The position numbers were made by a program, and so were the translations under genes. Source: Rubrobacter_D sp035264945 (GTDB lineage Bacteria; Actinomycetota; Rubrobacteria; Rubrobacterales; Rubrobacteraceae). From it: a DNA stretch of 64,000 nt. Shown piece by piece: positions 43,022 through 50,683 of the stretch. How positions within the stretch are numbered: the stretch's first letter is position 1; each line of letters opens with the position of its first letter. The stretch spans positions 22,094 through 86,093 of the forward strand of contig DATFPF010000150.1 in the NCBI GenBank assembly GCA_035264945.1. The letters run 5' to 3'. Under the pieces are notes generated by a model. It saw nothing but the letters and a program-made list of their open reading frames with translations, ran no database searches and was not told the origin of the DNA.

Positions 43022-44362
43022 ATGCTCGATTCCGCGAGGATCAAGACGGAGATACCGGGGCCGAAGAGCCGGGCGTTGATGGAGCGGCGGCACAGGGCGG
43101 TGACCTCGGGCGTAGGCATCGCCACCCCGATGTTCGCCGGGGAGGCGAAGGGCGCCCTGCTTACCGACGTGGACGGCAACACGTTCATAGACTTCGGCGG
43201 GGGCATCGGCGTCATGAACATAGGTCACGCGAACTCGCGGGTTGTCGAGGCGGTCAAGGAGAAGGCCGAGCAGTTGACCCACACCTGCTTCTACGTCACG
43301 GAGTACGAGGAGTACATAGAGCTCGCCGAGAGGCTGAACGCCATAGTGCCCGGTGACTTCGAGAAGCGGTCCTTCTTCGTAAACTCCGGGGCCGAGGCGG
43401 TGGAGAACGCGGTCAAGATCGCGCGCTACTACACAGGACGCCCTGCGGTCATAGCCTTCGAGAACTCCTTCCACGGCCGCACCATGCTCGCGATGACGCT
43501 CACGGGCAAGACCGACCCGTACAAGAAGGGCTTCGGGCCGTTCGTACCCGAGGTCTACCGGGTGCCGTCGCCCTACGCGTACAGGTGCCCGGCCGGCAGG
43601 GACTGCTCCGGCGGCTGCCAGGGCGACTGCTTCGGGTCCATAGAGAAGGCGTTCGTGAGCACCGTCCACCCGAGCAGTGTGGCGGCGATCGTCGTCGAGC
43701 CGGTGAGCGGCGAGGGCGGGTTCATACCCTTCCCCGACTTCTACCTGCGCCAGCTGCGGGAGCTTTGCGACGAGCACGGCATCGTGATGATCGTTGACGA
43801 GGTCCAGACCGGTTACGGGCGGACGGGCAAGATGTTCGCCATAGAGCACTCCGGGGTCGAGCCCGACATCATGACCACGGCCAAGAGCATGGGCGGCGGA
43901 CTGCCCATAGCCGGCGTAACAGGGAAGGCGGAGATCATGGACTCCGTCCACGCCGGCGGCCTCGGCACCACCTACGGCGGCAACCCCATAGCGTGCGCCG
44001 CGGCGCTTGCCGTCCTCGACACCTTCGAGGAAGAAGACCTCCTCGCCAAGGCCAACGCCCTTGGAGACCGCGTCATGTCCGCCATGCGCGGCATCCAGGA
44101 GAGGCACCCCGACTTCGTCGGCGACGTCAGGGGCCTCGGCCCGATGGCCGCCATGGAGTTCGTCACCGACGCCGAGAGCAAGACGCCGGACAAGGAGCGC
44201 AACGCCGGGATAGTGCAGGCCGCTCTGAAGGAGGGCCTGCTTCTGCTCACCGCCGGCCAGTACGGCAACTGCATCCGCACCCTCATGCCCCTCAACATAG
44301 CCGACGACGAGCTCGAAGAGGGCCTCGCCATCCTCGGGCGCGCCGTGGACTCTGTAGCCTAG
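43022..44362 (+). CDS. gabT: 4-aminobutyrate aminotransferase
   Basis: This 446-residue class III PLP enzyme moves the amino group of GABA to 2-oxoglutarate, giving succinic semialdehyde. Motifs are VNSGAEAVENAVKIAR (phosphate), SFHGRTMLAMTLTG, the PLP aspartate in IVDEVQTGYGRTG and the lysine in TTAKSMGGGLPIAG. A cysteine-rich insertion (CPAGRDCSGGCQGDC, about residues 190-204) resembles that in other actinobacterial GabT. ATG 43022 is preferred over GTG 43013 because AGGAAGAGG lies 8 bases before it. A TATACT -10-like sequence at 42981 may give it a separate promoter. A strong hairpin follows. Confidence 0.92.
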   Translation: MLDSARIKTEIPGPKSRALMERRHRAVTSGVGIATPMFAGEAKGALLTDVDGNTFIDFGGGIGVMNIGHANSRVVEAVKEKAEQLTHTCFYVTEYEEYIELAERLNAIVPGDFEKRSFFVNSGAEAVENAVKIARYYTGRPAVIAFENSFHGRTMLAMTLTGKTDPYKKGFGPFVPEVYRVPSPYAYRCPAGRDCSGGCQGDCFGSIEKAFVSTVHPSSVAAIVVEPVSGEGGFIPFPDFYLRQLRELCDEHGIVMIVDEVQTGYGRTGKMFAIEHSGVEPDIMTTAKSMGGGLPIAGVTGKAEIMDSVHAGGLGTTYGGNPIACAAALAVLDTFEEEDLLAKANALGDRVMSAMRGIQERHPDFVGDVRGLGPMAAMEFVTDAESKTPDKERNAGIVQAALKEGLLLLTAGQYGNCIRTLMPLNIADDELEEGLAILGRAVDSVA

Positions 44363-44372
44363 AGAGGTGGTA

Positions 44373-44400
44373 GCGGGGGCGCCCCGCGGGGCGCCCCCGC
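44373..44400. terminator. Bidirectional GC hairpin after gabT
   Basis: GCGGGGGCGCCCC (44373-44385) and GGGGCGCCCCCGC (44388-44400) form a perfect 13-bp inverted repeat between convergent gabT and the aldo/keto reductase gene. There is no T tract. Confidence 0.75.
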
Positions 44401-44416
44401 CGACCCTGTGCCGGGC

Positions 44417-45265
44417 CTAGCCCGGGACGTAGGCGAACGTGTCAGGGTTCGGGCCCGTGCGGCCGTCCTCGCCCCTGTCGAGGGCGGTGATGGCCTCGAC
44501 GTCGGCCGGCTCCAGCTCGAAGTCGAAGATCTCGAAGTTCTCCTCCATGCGGGACGGCGTTACCGACTTCGGGAACACGATGTCGCCGCGCTCTACGTGC
44601 CATCGCAGGACTACCTGCGCCGGCGTCTTGCCTACCTTCTCGGCTATCTGCACGATGGTCGGGTCGTCGAGCACGGCCCCCTGCGCTATCGGCGACCACG
44701 CCTCGGTGGCGATCCCGTGCTCCCGGCCGTAGGCGCGCGCCGTCTCGTTGGTGAGGTAGGGGTGGACCTCGATCTGGTTGACCGCGGGCACCGTATCAGT
44801 CTCCGCGGCGAGCCGTTCGAGGTGCTCGACCTGGAAGTTGGACACGCCGATGGAGCGGGCGCGCCCGTCCTGCTTGAACCCCTCGAGCGTCTTCCACGTG
44901 GAGACGTAGTCGCCGTCGTAGAGCGTGGGCAGCGGCCAGTGGATCAGGAACAGGTCCACAGAGTCGAAGCCGAGTTCCGAGAGCGTCTCGTCGAAGGCCC
45001 TTCTGGCGTCGTCCGGCTCGTGGAACGAGTTGTTGAGCTTGCTTGTGACGAAGACGTCGCCCCGGTCGAGGCCGGAGGCGCGGACGGCCTCGCCGACCTC
45101 CTTCTCGTTGCCGTACATCTCCGCGGTGTCGATGTGCCTGTAGCCGATCCCGAGCGCCTCGGACACCGCCTTGGCGGTCTCTTGTGGTTCGATCTGGAAG
45201 ACCCCGAAACCGAGCTGGGGGATGGCGCTGCCGTCGTTGAGGGTGATGTTGGGAACCGCGTTCAT
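44417..45265 (-). CDS. Aldo/keto reductase
   Basis: This 282-residue NADPH-dependent (alpha/beta)8-barrel reductase has the catalytic tetrad as Asp and Tyr in IDTAEMYGNE, Lys in VTSKLNN and His in LIHWPLP. IGVSNFQVEHLERL and VFPKSVTPSRMEEN bind the cofactor. It resembles 2,5-diketo-D-gluconate reductase/YtbE-type enzymes with broad carbonyl specificity. ATG 45265 follows an AGGAGT-like site. It converges with gabT and might detoxify aldehydes leaking from the amine pathway, but it could be unrelated. Confidence 0.9.
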   Translation of the reverse strand: MNAVPNITLNDGSAIPQLGFGVFQIEPQETAKAVSEALGIGYRHIDTAEMYGNEKEVGEAVRASGLDRGDVFVTSKLNNSFHEPDDARRAFDETLSELGFDSVDLFLIHWPLPTLYDGDYVSTWKTLEGFKQDGRARSIGVSNFQVEHLERLAAETDTVPAVNQIEVHPYLTNETARAYGREHGIATEAWSPIAQGAVLDDPTIVQIAEKVGKTPAQVVLRWHVERGDIVFPKSVTPSRMEENFEIFDFELEPADVEAITALDRGEDGRTGPNPDTFAYVPG

Positions 45266-45481
45266 GCTCGTAGGACTCCTCTGCGTGTCGTTACCGTACT
45301 GCTCGCCGCAAAAAACAGAGGATGCCCGGGGCGCCGCGCCGCTAAACTGCCGCGCGCACGCCCCGACCTCCCGCTTTCGTGGCTCCCCACTGGAACCGGG
45401 GTGCTCGCCGGGGCCGAGGGGCCCGTCTTCCGTGGCCGCCGCCGGGGCGCCGGTCTTCGAGGCCCGCCGGCGTTCGTCGGG

Positions 45482-46024
45482 TCAGACCCGGGACGTTGCG
45501 ATGGCGGGGGCGACGGCGACGGCCACGAGGGCCGCGAGGCCGACCTTTACAAGGTCGAAGGGTACGAACGGCAGTACGCCGGCCGCGATGGCCGCCGCGG
45601 GGGAGAGGCCGGCGAGGACGGCGAGCCAGGTGGCGCCCAGAGCGTAGATCACGGCCAGCGCGGCGGTTCCCCACAAGAACCCGGCGGCGAGCGCCCTCCG
45701 GCGGGGCGCGTTGGCGGCAGACCTGGCCGCGAGGCCCGCGACGGCGGCGGCCAGCGGGTACGAGAGGAGGTACCCGCCCGTGTCCCCGAGGAGGACGCCC
45801 AGCCCGCCTCTGAAGCCAGAGAAGACGGGGACGCCTATGGCGCCGACGAGCACGTAGACCGCCATGGCAAGGGCGCCGTAGCGGGGACCGAGCAGGAGGC
45901 CGGTCAGCACGACGGCCAGCACCTGCAAAGTGAAAGGGACCGGCTCGAGCGGGATCGCGACCTGGGCGGCCACGGCGGTGAAGGCCGCCATGAGCGCCGC
46001 GCGGGTCATCACGGCTACGTTCAA
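45482..46024 (-). CDS. bioY: Biotin transporter BioY (ECF S component)
   Basis: This 180-residue membrane protein has about six helices and BioY motifs: MAAFTAVAAQVAIPLEPVPFTLQ near the start, then VFSGFRGGLGVLLGDTGGYLLSYP and VLPFVPFDLVKVGLAA. It captures biotin, alone or with the EcfAT module (not in the window). TTG 46024 is chosen because AAAGGGAG lies 8 bases upstream. It is divergent from pxpB, whose downstream genes include a biotin carrier, so biotin supply and the biotin-dependent function may be linked. Confidence 0.9.
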   Translation of the reverse strand: MNVAVMTRAALMAAFTAVAAQVAIPLEPVPFTLQVLAVVLTGLLLGPRYGALAMAVYVLVGAIGVPVFSGFRGGLGVLLGDTGGYLLSYPLAAAVAGLAARSAANAPRRRALAAGFLWGTAALAVIYALGATWLAVLAGLSPAAAIAAGVLPFVPFDLVKVGLAALVAVAVAPAIATSRV

Positions 46025-46075
46025 GTGTCTGTCTCCCTTTCCTCTGTGGCCTTTACCGTAACCTTTTAGCATTCG

Positions 46076-46104
46076 TTGACCCGAAAATCCGGCGTAGGTA
46101 CTAT
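46076..46104 (+). promoter_or_regulatory. Promoter of the pxpBCA operon
   Basis: TTGACC (46076-46081), a 17-bp spacer and TACTAT (46099-46104) make a near-consensus sigma-A-type promoter 38 bp before the pxpB start. Confidence 0.65.
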
Positions 46105-46141
46105 TCGGGCACTCTTACAGGGGAAAGTGGGGTGCCAACGA

Positions 46142-47047
46142 ATGAGCGCTAACGTCGAGACCGGGCTTCCGCAGGCGCGCTACAGCTACGGGGGGGACGA
46201 GTTCGTCTTCGTCGAGCTGGCCGAGGCGATGAGCCTCGGGGTCAACTTCAGGGCCATGGCGATCACGAACAGGCTCGTGGAAGAGGCGATGGAGGGCGTT
46301 ATGGACATCTGCCCGTCCAACGCCTCATACATGGTCCGCATAGACCCGGACGTGCTCCACCCGGACAAGCTCATCTCCCGCCTCAAGGAGATCGACGAAG
46401 AGGCCGGCGACATCAAGGGCTTCGAGATCCACACGCGCGTCGTGGACGTGCCGGTGATGATGGAGGACCCCTGGACCCACGAGGCCCTCATGCGCTTCCG
46501 CGACCGCCACCAGGACCCCGACTCGACGGACCTCGAGTACTCGGCCCGCATAAACGGCTACGACAACAAGGACGACTTTATAGCGGCGCTCCTCGGCTCG
46601 CCTTGGCTCGTGACCATGATCGGGTTCGTGCCTGGCCTCCCATGGTGCTACCAGCTCGTCCCCCCCGAGGAGCAGGTCGAGGTGCCCAAGTACGTCAGGC
46701 CCCGCACCTTCACCCCAGAGCGGGCCTTCGGCTTCGGCGGCGGGTTCGCCGTCGTCTACTCCGTCCAGGGGGCCGGCGGTTACCAGCTCTACGGCCTCGC
46801 TCCGGCCCCGGTCCTCGACGTAAAGCAGAGGTTGAAGGATTTCGAGGACTCGATAGTCTTCCCCAAGCCGGGGGACATATGGAAGTACCGCGGCGTAGAC
46901 CGGGATGAGTTCGACGAGATCCGGTCCAGGGTGGAGGACGGCTCCTTCGAGTACAAGAAGGCGGACTTCACCTTCCACCCTGACAGGGCGCTCGACGACC
47001 CGCACGCTTACAACAAGGAGATACTGGGGGTACTCTATGGCGATTAG
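46142..47047 (+). CDS. pxpB: 5-oxoprolinase subunit B (KipI family)
   Basis: This 301-residue protein has the allophanate-hydrolase-subunit-1-type C-terminal domain: IGFVPGLPWCYQL, then FTPERAFGFGGGF and the GGYQLYGLAP-type segment before PGDIWKY. With PxpA and PxpC it forms the ATP-dependent prokaryotic 5-oxoprolinase that opens 5-oxoproline to glutamate. The N-terminus (YGGDEFVFVELAEAMSLGVNFRA) is typical of the KipI-like fold. ATG 46142 follows GTGGGGTG. The stop overlaps pxpC by 11 bp. At 301 residues it is longer than the commonest ~220-residue PxpB and contains an extra central segment (HEALMRFRDRHQDPDS onward). Confidence 0.85.
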   Translation: MSANVETGLPQARYSYGGDEFVFVELAEAMSLGVNFRAMAITNRLVEEAMEGVMDICPSNASYMVRIDPDVLHPDKLISRLKEIDEEAGDIKGFEIHTRVVDVPVMMEDPWTHEALMRFRDRHQDPDSTDLEYSARINGYDNKDDFIAALLGSPWLVTMIGFVPGLPWCYQLVPPEEQVEVPKYVRPRTFTPERAFGFGGGFAVVYSVQGAGGYQLYGLAPAPVLDVKQRLKDFEDSIVFPKPGDIWKYRGVDRDEFDEIRSRVEDGSFEYKKADFTFHPDRALDDPHAYNKEILGVLYGD

Positions 47048-48011
47048 GGTAAAGAGCCCCGGGCTCCTTACGACGGTCCAGGACACCGGCCGCTTCGGCG
47101 AGTACGCAATAGGGATGCCGCCCAGCGGGGCTATGGACGTCTTCTCCTACCAGGTCGGCAACTACCTGGTAGGCAACGAAGACGGCGCCGCGGGCCTCGA
47201 AATAACGTACTTCGGGCCCGAGATCGAGTTCACCGAGGACGCCGTCGTGGCCGTTACCGGCGCCGAGATGCCGCCCAAGATAAACGGCGAGGAGGCCCCG
47301 ACCTGGGAGACGTTGCAGGTTAGGGAGGGCGACGTGCTCTCCTTCGACTACCTCAAGAACGGCGCCCGTTCCTACCTCGCGGTCGCCGGGGGGGTGGAAG
47401 TCCCCGTCTTTATGCACAGCCGCTCGACGTACACCCTCATAGGGCTCGGCGGCCACGAGGGCCGCGCCCTCAATGAGGGCGACGAGCTCCAGATCGGCGA
47501 CGCCCGAAACGGCGGGGCCCAGGTCGGCAAACGTGTCGAAGACGACCACGTCCCCCGCTACACCAAGGAGACCGAGCTAAGGGTAATCATCGGCCTCGCC
47601 AGCTACCGGCTCACGGAAGAGAGCATGCGGGAGTTCCTCAACGTGGAGTGGACGGTTACCCCCGACGCAGACCGGGTCGGCTACCGCTACCGGGGCGGCG
47701 AGCTCGGCTTCGTCGAGCGCGAGCAGCCCGCCGGGGCCGGCAGCGACCCTGCCAACGTCGTTGACTTCGGCTACCCCATAGGCTCCATCCAGGTCCCCGG
47801 TGGCGTCGAGCCCATCGTGTTGATGAACGACGCCGTGACCGGCGGCGGCTACGCCACCATAGGCACCGTGGTAAGCGCGGACCGCGACCGGCTTGCCCAA
47901 TCCAAGACAAACGACAAGACCCGCTTCCGCTCGATAGAGCTCGAAGAGGCGCTCGAAGCCCGCGAGTATCGTCGGAAGACGCTGGCGGAGATAAAGGACG
48001 CGCTGGGTTGA
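47037..48011 (+). CDS. pxpC: 5-oxoprolinase subunit C (KipA family)
   Basis: This 324-residue biotin-dependent-carboxylase-like (allophanate hydrolase subunit 2) protein has SPGLLTTVQDTGRFG at the start, GMPPSGAMDVFSYQVGN, AVAGGVEVP and near the C-terminus GSIQVPGG and LMNDAVTGGGYATIG, all family hallmarks. It partners PxpB in the 5-oxoprolinase complex in the cytoplasm. ATG 47037 lies inside the end of pxpB (11-bp overlap), so translation is coupled. Confidence 0.9.
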   Translation: MAIRVKSPGLLTTVQDTGRFGEYAIGMPPSGAMDVFSYQVGNYLVGNEDGAAGLEITYFGPEIEFTEDAVVAVTGAEMPPKINGEEAPTWETLQVREGDVLSFDYLKNGARSYLAVAGGVEVPVFMHSRSTYTLIGLGGHEGRALNEGDELQIGDARNGGAQVGKRVEDDHVPRYTKETELRVIIGLASYRLTEESMREFLNVEWTVTPDADRVGYRYRGGELGFVEREQPAGAGSDPANVVDFGYPIGSIQVPGGVEPIVLMNDAVTGGGYATIGTVVSADRDRLAQSKTNDKTRFRSIELEEALEAREYRRKTLAEIKDALG

Positions 48012-48076
48012 GCTTGTCAGCCGGTCAGCCTCTTTCTCTTGCTGACAGGCTGGCGACGACCGAAGGGAGGAGCGAC

Positions 48077-48850
48077 ATGCACGTCGACTTCAACTGCGAC
48101 ATGGGGGAGAGCTTCGGGCCCTACGGCTTCGGGGCAGACGAGGAGCTTATGCGGTTTATCTCGTCGGCGAACGTGGCGGGGGGTTTTCATGCGGGGGACC
48201 CGCACGTAATGAGGAAGACCGTGGCGCTGGCGAAGGAGCACGGGGTCGCCGTCGGGGTGCACAGCGGGTATCGGGACCTCGTCGGGTTCGGGCGGCGGGA
48301 GATACAGGCCCAGCCAGAGGAGATACAGGACGAGCTCGTCTACCAGCTCGGCGCCCTGCGCGAGTTCGCACGCCTCTACGGGATGGACGTCCAGCACGTC
48401 AAGCCCCACGGCGCCCTCTACATGGTCGCCGCCCGCGACGAGGCGCTCTCGCGTGCGATCATTGAAGCTATACAACAGGTTGACCCCGGCCTCGTCCTCT
48501 TCTGCATGGAGGCCTCCGTCACCTACAGGCTGGCCGGGGAGATGGGGCAGCCGGTGGTTGCCGAGTTCTTCGCCGACCGGGCTTACAACGACGAGGGTCA
48601 GATCGTCTTTACCCGCAAGCTCGCAGGCGAGCTCGACCCCGAGGAGATGGCCGAGAGGACCGTCGGGGCCGTGAAGGAGGGCAGGGTCGCCACGGAAGGT
48701 GGCGGCGAGGTGGAGGTAAGGTGCGACTCCGTCTGCGTCCACAGCGACACGCCAGGGGTCGCCGGGCTTGCGGAGGCCATCGTGCGGAGGCTCGGGGAGA
48801 ACGACGTCGAGGTAAGGGCCGTCGGAAGGTCGCGAGAGAAAGTATCGTAG
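48077..48850 (+). CDS. pxpA: 5-oxoprolinase subunit A (LamB/YcsF family)
   Basis: This 257-residue LamB/YcsF protein starts at ATG 48077, set by GGGAGG seven bases upstream and by the family start VDFNCDMGESFGPY. Other hallmarks are SANVAGGFHAGDP, GVHSGYRDLVGFGRR, HVKPHGALYM and CVHSDTPGV. PxpA provides the 5-oxoproline-hydrolysing step with PxpBC. It is 65 bp behind pxpC. The next gene encodes a small biotinyl protein. Confidence 0.92.
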   Translation: MHVDFNCDMGESFGPYGFGADEELMRFISSANVAGGFHAGDPHVMRKTVALAKEHGVAVGVHSGYRDLVGFGRREIQAQPEEIQDELVYQLGALREFARLYGMDVQHVKPHGALYMVAARDEALSRAIIEAIQQVDPGLVLFCMEASVTYRLAGEMGQPVVAEFFADRAYNDEGQIVFTRKLAGELDPEEMAERTVGAVKEGRVATEGGGEVEVRCDSVCVHSDTPGVAGLAEAIVRRLGENDVEVRAVGRSREKVS

Positions 48851-48877
48851 GGAACCCACAGACCAGGAGGACGAGAC

Positions 48878-49114
48878 TTGGCGAAGACCGTGAAAGCGCA
48901 GATGCCCGGCACCTTCTACCGCCGTCCCGACCCCGACAGCGACTTCTACGTCGAGGAGGGCGCCGCCGTCTCGGCGGGGGACACCGTCGGCCTGATCGAG
49001 GTGATGAAGAGCTTCCACGAGGTAAAGGCCGGGGAGGATGGGAAGATCTCTAAGTTCCTGGTCGAGCACGAGGACGCCGTGGACGCCGGGCAGGACCTCC
49101 TGGAACTGGAGTAG
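48878..49114 (+). CDS. Small biotinyl (BCCP-like) carrier protein
   Basis: This 78-residue single-domain protein has the biotin/lipoyl attachment fold. The hairpin motif is EVMKSF with Lys44 as the likely biotinylation site, differing from the common E(A/V)MKM at the residue after lysine. AQMPGTFYRRPDP at the start and VDAGQDLLELE at the end match BCCP C-terminal domains. The N-terminal Pro/Ala linker of full BCCP is missing. TTG 48878 is set by AGGAGG seven bases upstream. No biotin carboxylase follows; instead a broken molybdenum-hydroxylase gene is found. It may serve the Pxp complex or a carboxylase elsewhere. Confidence 0.87.
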   Translation: MAKTVKAQMPGTFYRRPDPDSDFYVEEGAAVSAGDTVGLIEVMKSFHEVKAGEDGKISKFLVEHEDAVDAGQDLLELE

Positions 49115-49153
49115 CCGGCAGGGTCCCCCAGGCGAGAGTGTAGGAGGCGCGGC

Positions 49154-49345
49154 GTGACGGAGACGGCCCGGTGGTACTTGGGGAACAGCGTGCTGCGCAA
49201 GGAGGACCCGGCGCTCCTGACGGGGCGGGCGACTTCGCGGACGATGTCGGACTGCCGAGGATGCTCTACTTCGCGCTTCCTCGCAGCCCCACGCCCACGC
49301 GAGGATACGGTCATTAGACGTCTCCGCCGCAAAAGAGAGGCCCGA
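49154..49345 (+). pseudogene. Broken CoxL/xanthine dehydrogenase large-subunit N-terminus
   Basis: The reading frame starts WYLGNSVLRKEDPALLTGRA, the N-terminus of molybdopterin-binding CO/xanthine dehydrogenase large subunits. Around 49232 a frameshift is needed to continue as FADDVGLPRMLYFALPRSP, and a second shift near 49293 to read HAHARIRSLDVSAA. Beyond that no family similarity is visible. The ORF as annotated (to 49375) would therefore encode a non-functional 73-residue peptide. The gene has lost over 90 percent of its length. Confidence 0.75.
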
Positions 49346-49467
49346 CCCCGCCGATGCGGGTGTGGCGGGCGATAATGGACACCAGCACCACGAACGGGGA
49401 GGTGTAACGGACGTATACCGGAGAAGGGTCTAAGGAGCAGTCGTACCCGCCACAAGGAGGAAACTCG

Positions 49468-49656
49468 ATGGGCCGGCGAAACAAGACCGGACAGGACGAC
49501 CGCAAAGAAGGGGCGATGGACAAGGCCAAGGGCCGCGTGAAGGAGGCGACCGGCGCCCTGACCGGCAACAAGGACAAGAAGGCCGAGGGCCGCGCCGACC
49601 AGCGCAGCGGCACCATGAAGGAGAAGAAGGGCCACCTGAAGGACTTGCTGAAGTAG
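49468..49656 (+). CDS. CsbD-family stress protein
   Basis: This 62-residue very hydrophilic protein has the CsbD pattern: MDKAKGRVKEATGALTGN in the middle and KAEGRADQRSG, then KEKKGHLKDLL. CsbD-like proteins accumulate under general stress in many bacteria; biochemical role is unknown. It starts at ATG 49468 behind AAGGAGGAAACTC, a strong ribosome site. A Rho-independent terminator lies downstream within a repeat-flanked intergenic region. Confidence 0.92.
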   Translation: MGRRNKTGQDDRKEGAMDKAKGRVKEATGALTGNKDKKAEGRADQRSGTMKEKKGHLKDLLK

Positions 49657-49840
49657 CTGGTAGCTTTTGGCGGTCAGCTTCTAGCGGTCAGCAACAACAA
49701 GAGCCCGCAAACGGCCAGTCCCCGTCTACGGGCAAGCGAGAAGGGCCGGGTCGAAACCCGGCCCTTCTTTAGCTTGGATAACCATCGCCTGCAGCAGATC
49801 GGTCAATAGCCGACCGCTGAAGGCTGGTAGCTGAAAGCTA
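49655..49840. repeat. Intergenic AGCT-type inverted repeat element
   Basis: The left arm around 49655-49693 contains TAGCTGGTAGCTTTTGGCGG and CAGCTTCTAGCGGTCAGC. The right arm (49812-49840) contains CGCTGAAGGCTGGTAGCTG and AAAGCTA. The arms flank a terminator between convergent genes, and the right arm ends one base before the stop codon of the minus-strand gene. Confidence 0.65.
49741..49770 (+). terminator. Rho-independent terminator between convergent genes
   Basis: A perfect 11-bp stem (AAGGGCCGGGT / ACCCGGCCCTT) with CGAA loop followed by CTTT on the plus strand; with AAGG-rich flanks it may also act for the minus strand. Confidence 0.8.
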
Positions 49841-49841
49841 G

Positions 49842-50348
49842 TTACGCGGAGACGGCCTTCAGCTTGCTGTCGAGCTGCTCGATCAGGGTCTCGCGGTTCT
49901 TGTTGCGCTTCTCGTACTCGCGGACCTCGCGGATCTGGGCGGCCGTGAGACCGTCGATGTACTTGGAGATCTCGGCGACGGTCAGCTCGTCGTAGTTGGC
50001 GATGGGGAACGTCGCGCGATCTAGCTCGCCCTCGACGACCCTAAGGCCCCGCTTGTAGTAGGAGAGGGGGGCGTAGAGAAGGTCCATGTACGCGTCCACC
50101 GACTGCTCGACGAGCGTCTGGTAGGCGCCGCGCTGCTGCTCGACCCGCTCGACCAACTCCTGCGTCAGCGACCGGTTGCTCTCGGCCTGGTGACGAACCT
50201 CGCGCGCCGTGCCGTCGAGAACCTCCTGCGCGAAGCGTACGCCCCGCTCCTGCTGCGCCGCGAAGTGGTCCACGACCAGCTTGTACGTGTCCGCGTTGGC
50301 CTTCGCGAGCCGCTCCGCCGTCCTGCCGGTCTTTTCTATGGTCTCCAT
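49842..50348 (-). CDS. Helical phasin-like protein
   Basis: This 168-residue protein is almost entirely predicted helix with no hydrophobic membrane segment. The N-terminal ~110 residues are amphipathic and rich in Gln, Glu and Arg, as in phasins and apolipoprotein-like surface proteins. The C-terminal region YDELTVAEISKYIDGLTAAQ followed by VREYEKRNKNRETLIEQLD is a small helical-hairpin motif seen at the ends of other actinobacterial proteins. It may coat granules or organise envelope components; no polyhydroxyalkanoate gene is nearby. It has a strong promoter (TTGACA/TATACT). Confidence 0.7.
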   Translation of the reverse strand: METIEKTGRTAERLAKANADTYKLVVDHFAAQQERGVRFAQEVLDGTAREVRHQAESNRSLTQELVERVEQQRGAYQTLVEQSVDAYMDLLYAPLSYYKRGLRVVEGELDRATFPIANYDELTVAEISKYIDGLTAAQIREVREYEKRNKNRETLIEQLDSKLKAVSA

Positions 50349-50386
50349 TGCGTGCCTCCTGTTGGTGACTGCCTTGATCTATGTGC

Positions 50387-50414
50387 AGTATACACATATA
50401 TTCTAGAGTGTCAA
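50387..50414 (-). promoter_or_regulatory. Strong promoter of the phasin-like gene
   Basis: On the minus strand a perfect TTGACA (50414-50409), a 16-bp spacer and TATACT (50392-50387) lie 39 bp upstream of the start codon. The spacer is AT-rich compared with its surroundings. Confidence 0.75.
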
Positions 50415-50597
50415 GAAAAACGGGTGGCCGCGGGGGCCTTTGGCCGTATAGGGCCTCTGCTGGCGGGGGGCGGGGTGGGTGGTGTGGGTTCCCGCCTTTA
50501 CACTCGGGGGGCTCGCGCTTAAGATAACTGCCGCCAAAAACGGGTCCCGGCCCGGAAGAGGGCTGGGGTTTTGTGGGTAGAGCGGTGTAATGAAGTT
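50415..50597. other. Intergenic stretch with no gene seen
   Basis: GC-rich divergent region between the phasin-like gene and the sortase gene. No ORF with a ribosome site, no RNA gene and no clear hairpin terminator were identified. Confidence 0.4.
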
Positions 50598-50630
50598 TTG
50601 ATCCGTATGTTACCCGCCTGTTATCTTCGG
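50598..50630 (+). promoter_or_regulatory. 11-bp GTTAC repeats before the sortase gene
   Basis: Units TTGATCCGTAT, GTTACCCGCCT and GTTATCTTCGG follow each other at 11-bp spacing. The pattern repeats that of the array at 29011. TAACCT at 50635-50640 could be the -10 element. Confidence 0.5.
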
Positions 50631-50683
50631 TCGGTAACCTTTCCGGTGTGGATTTCGGTGGAGAGACAGCGAGAGGTGATGAG

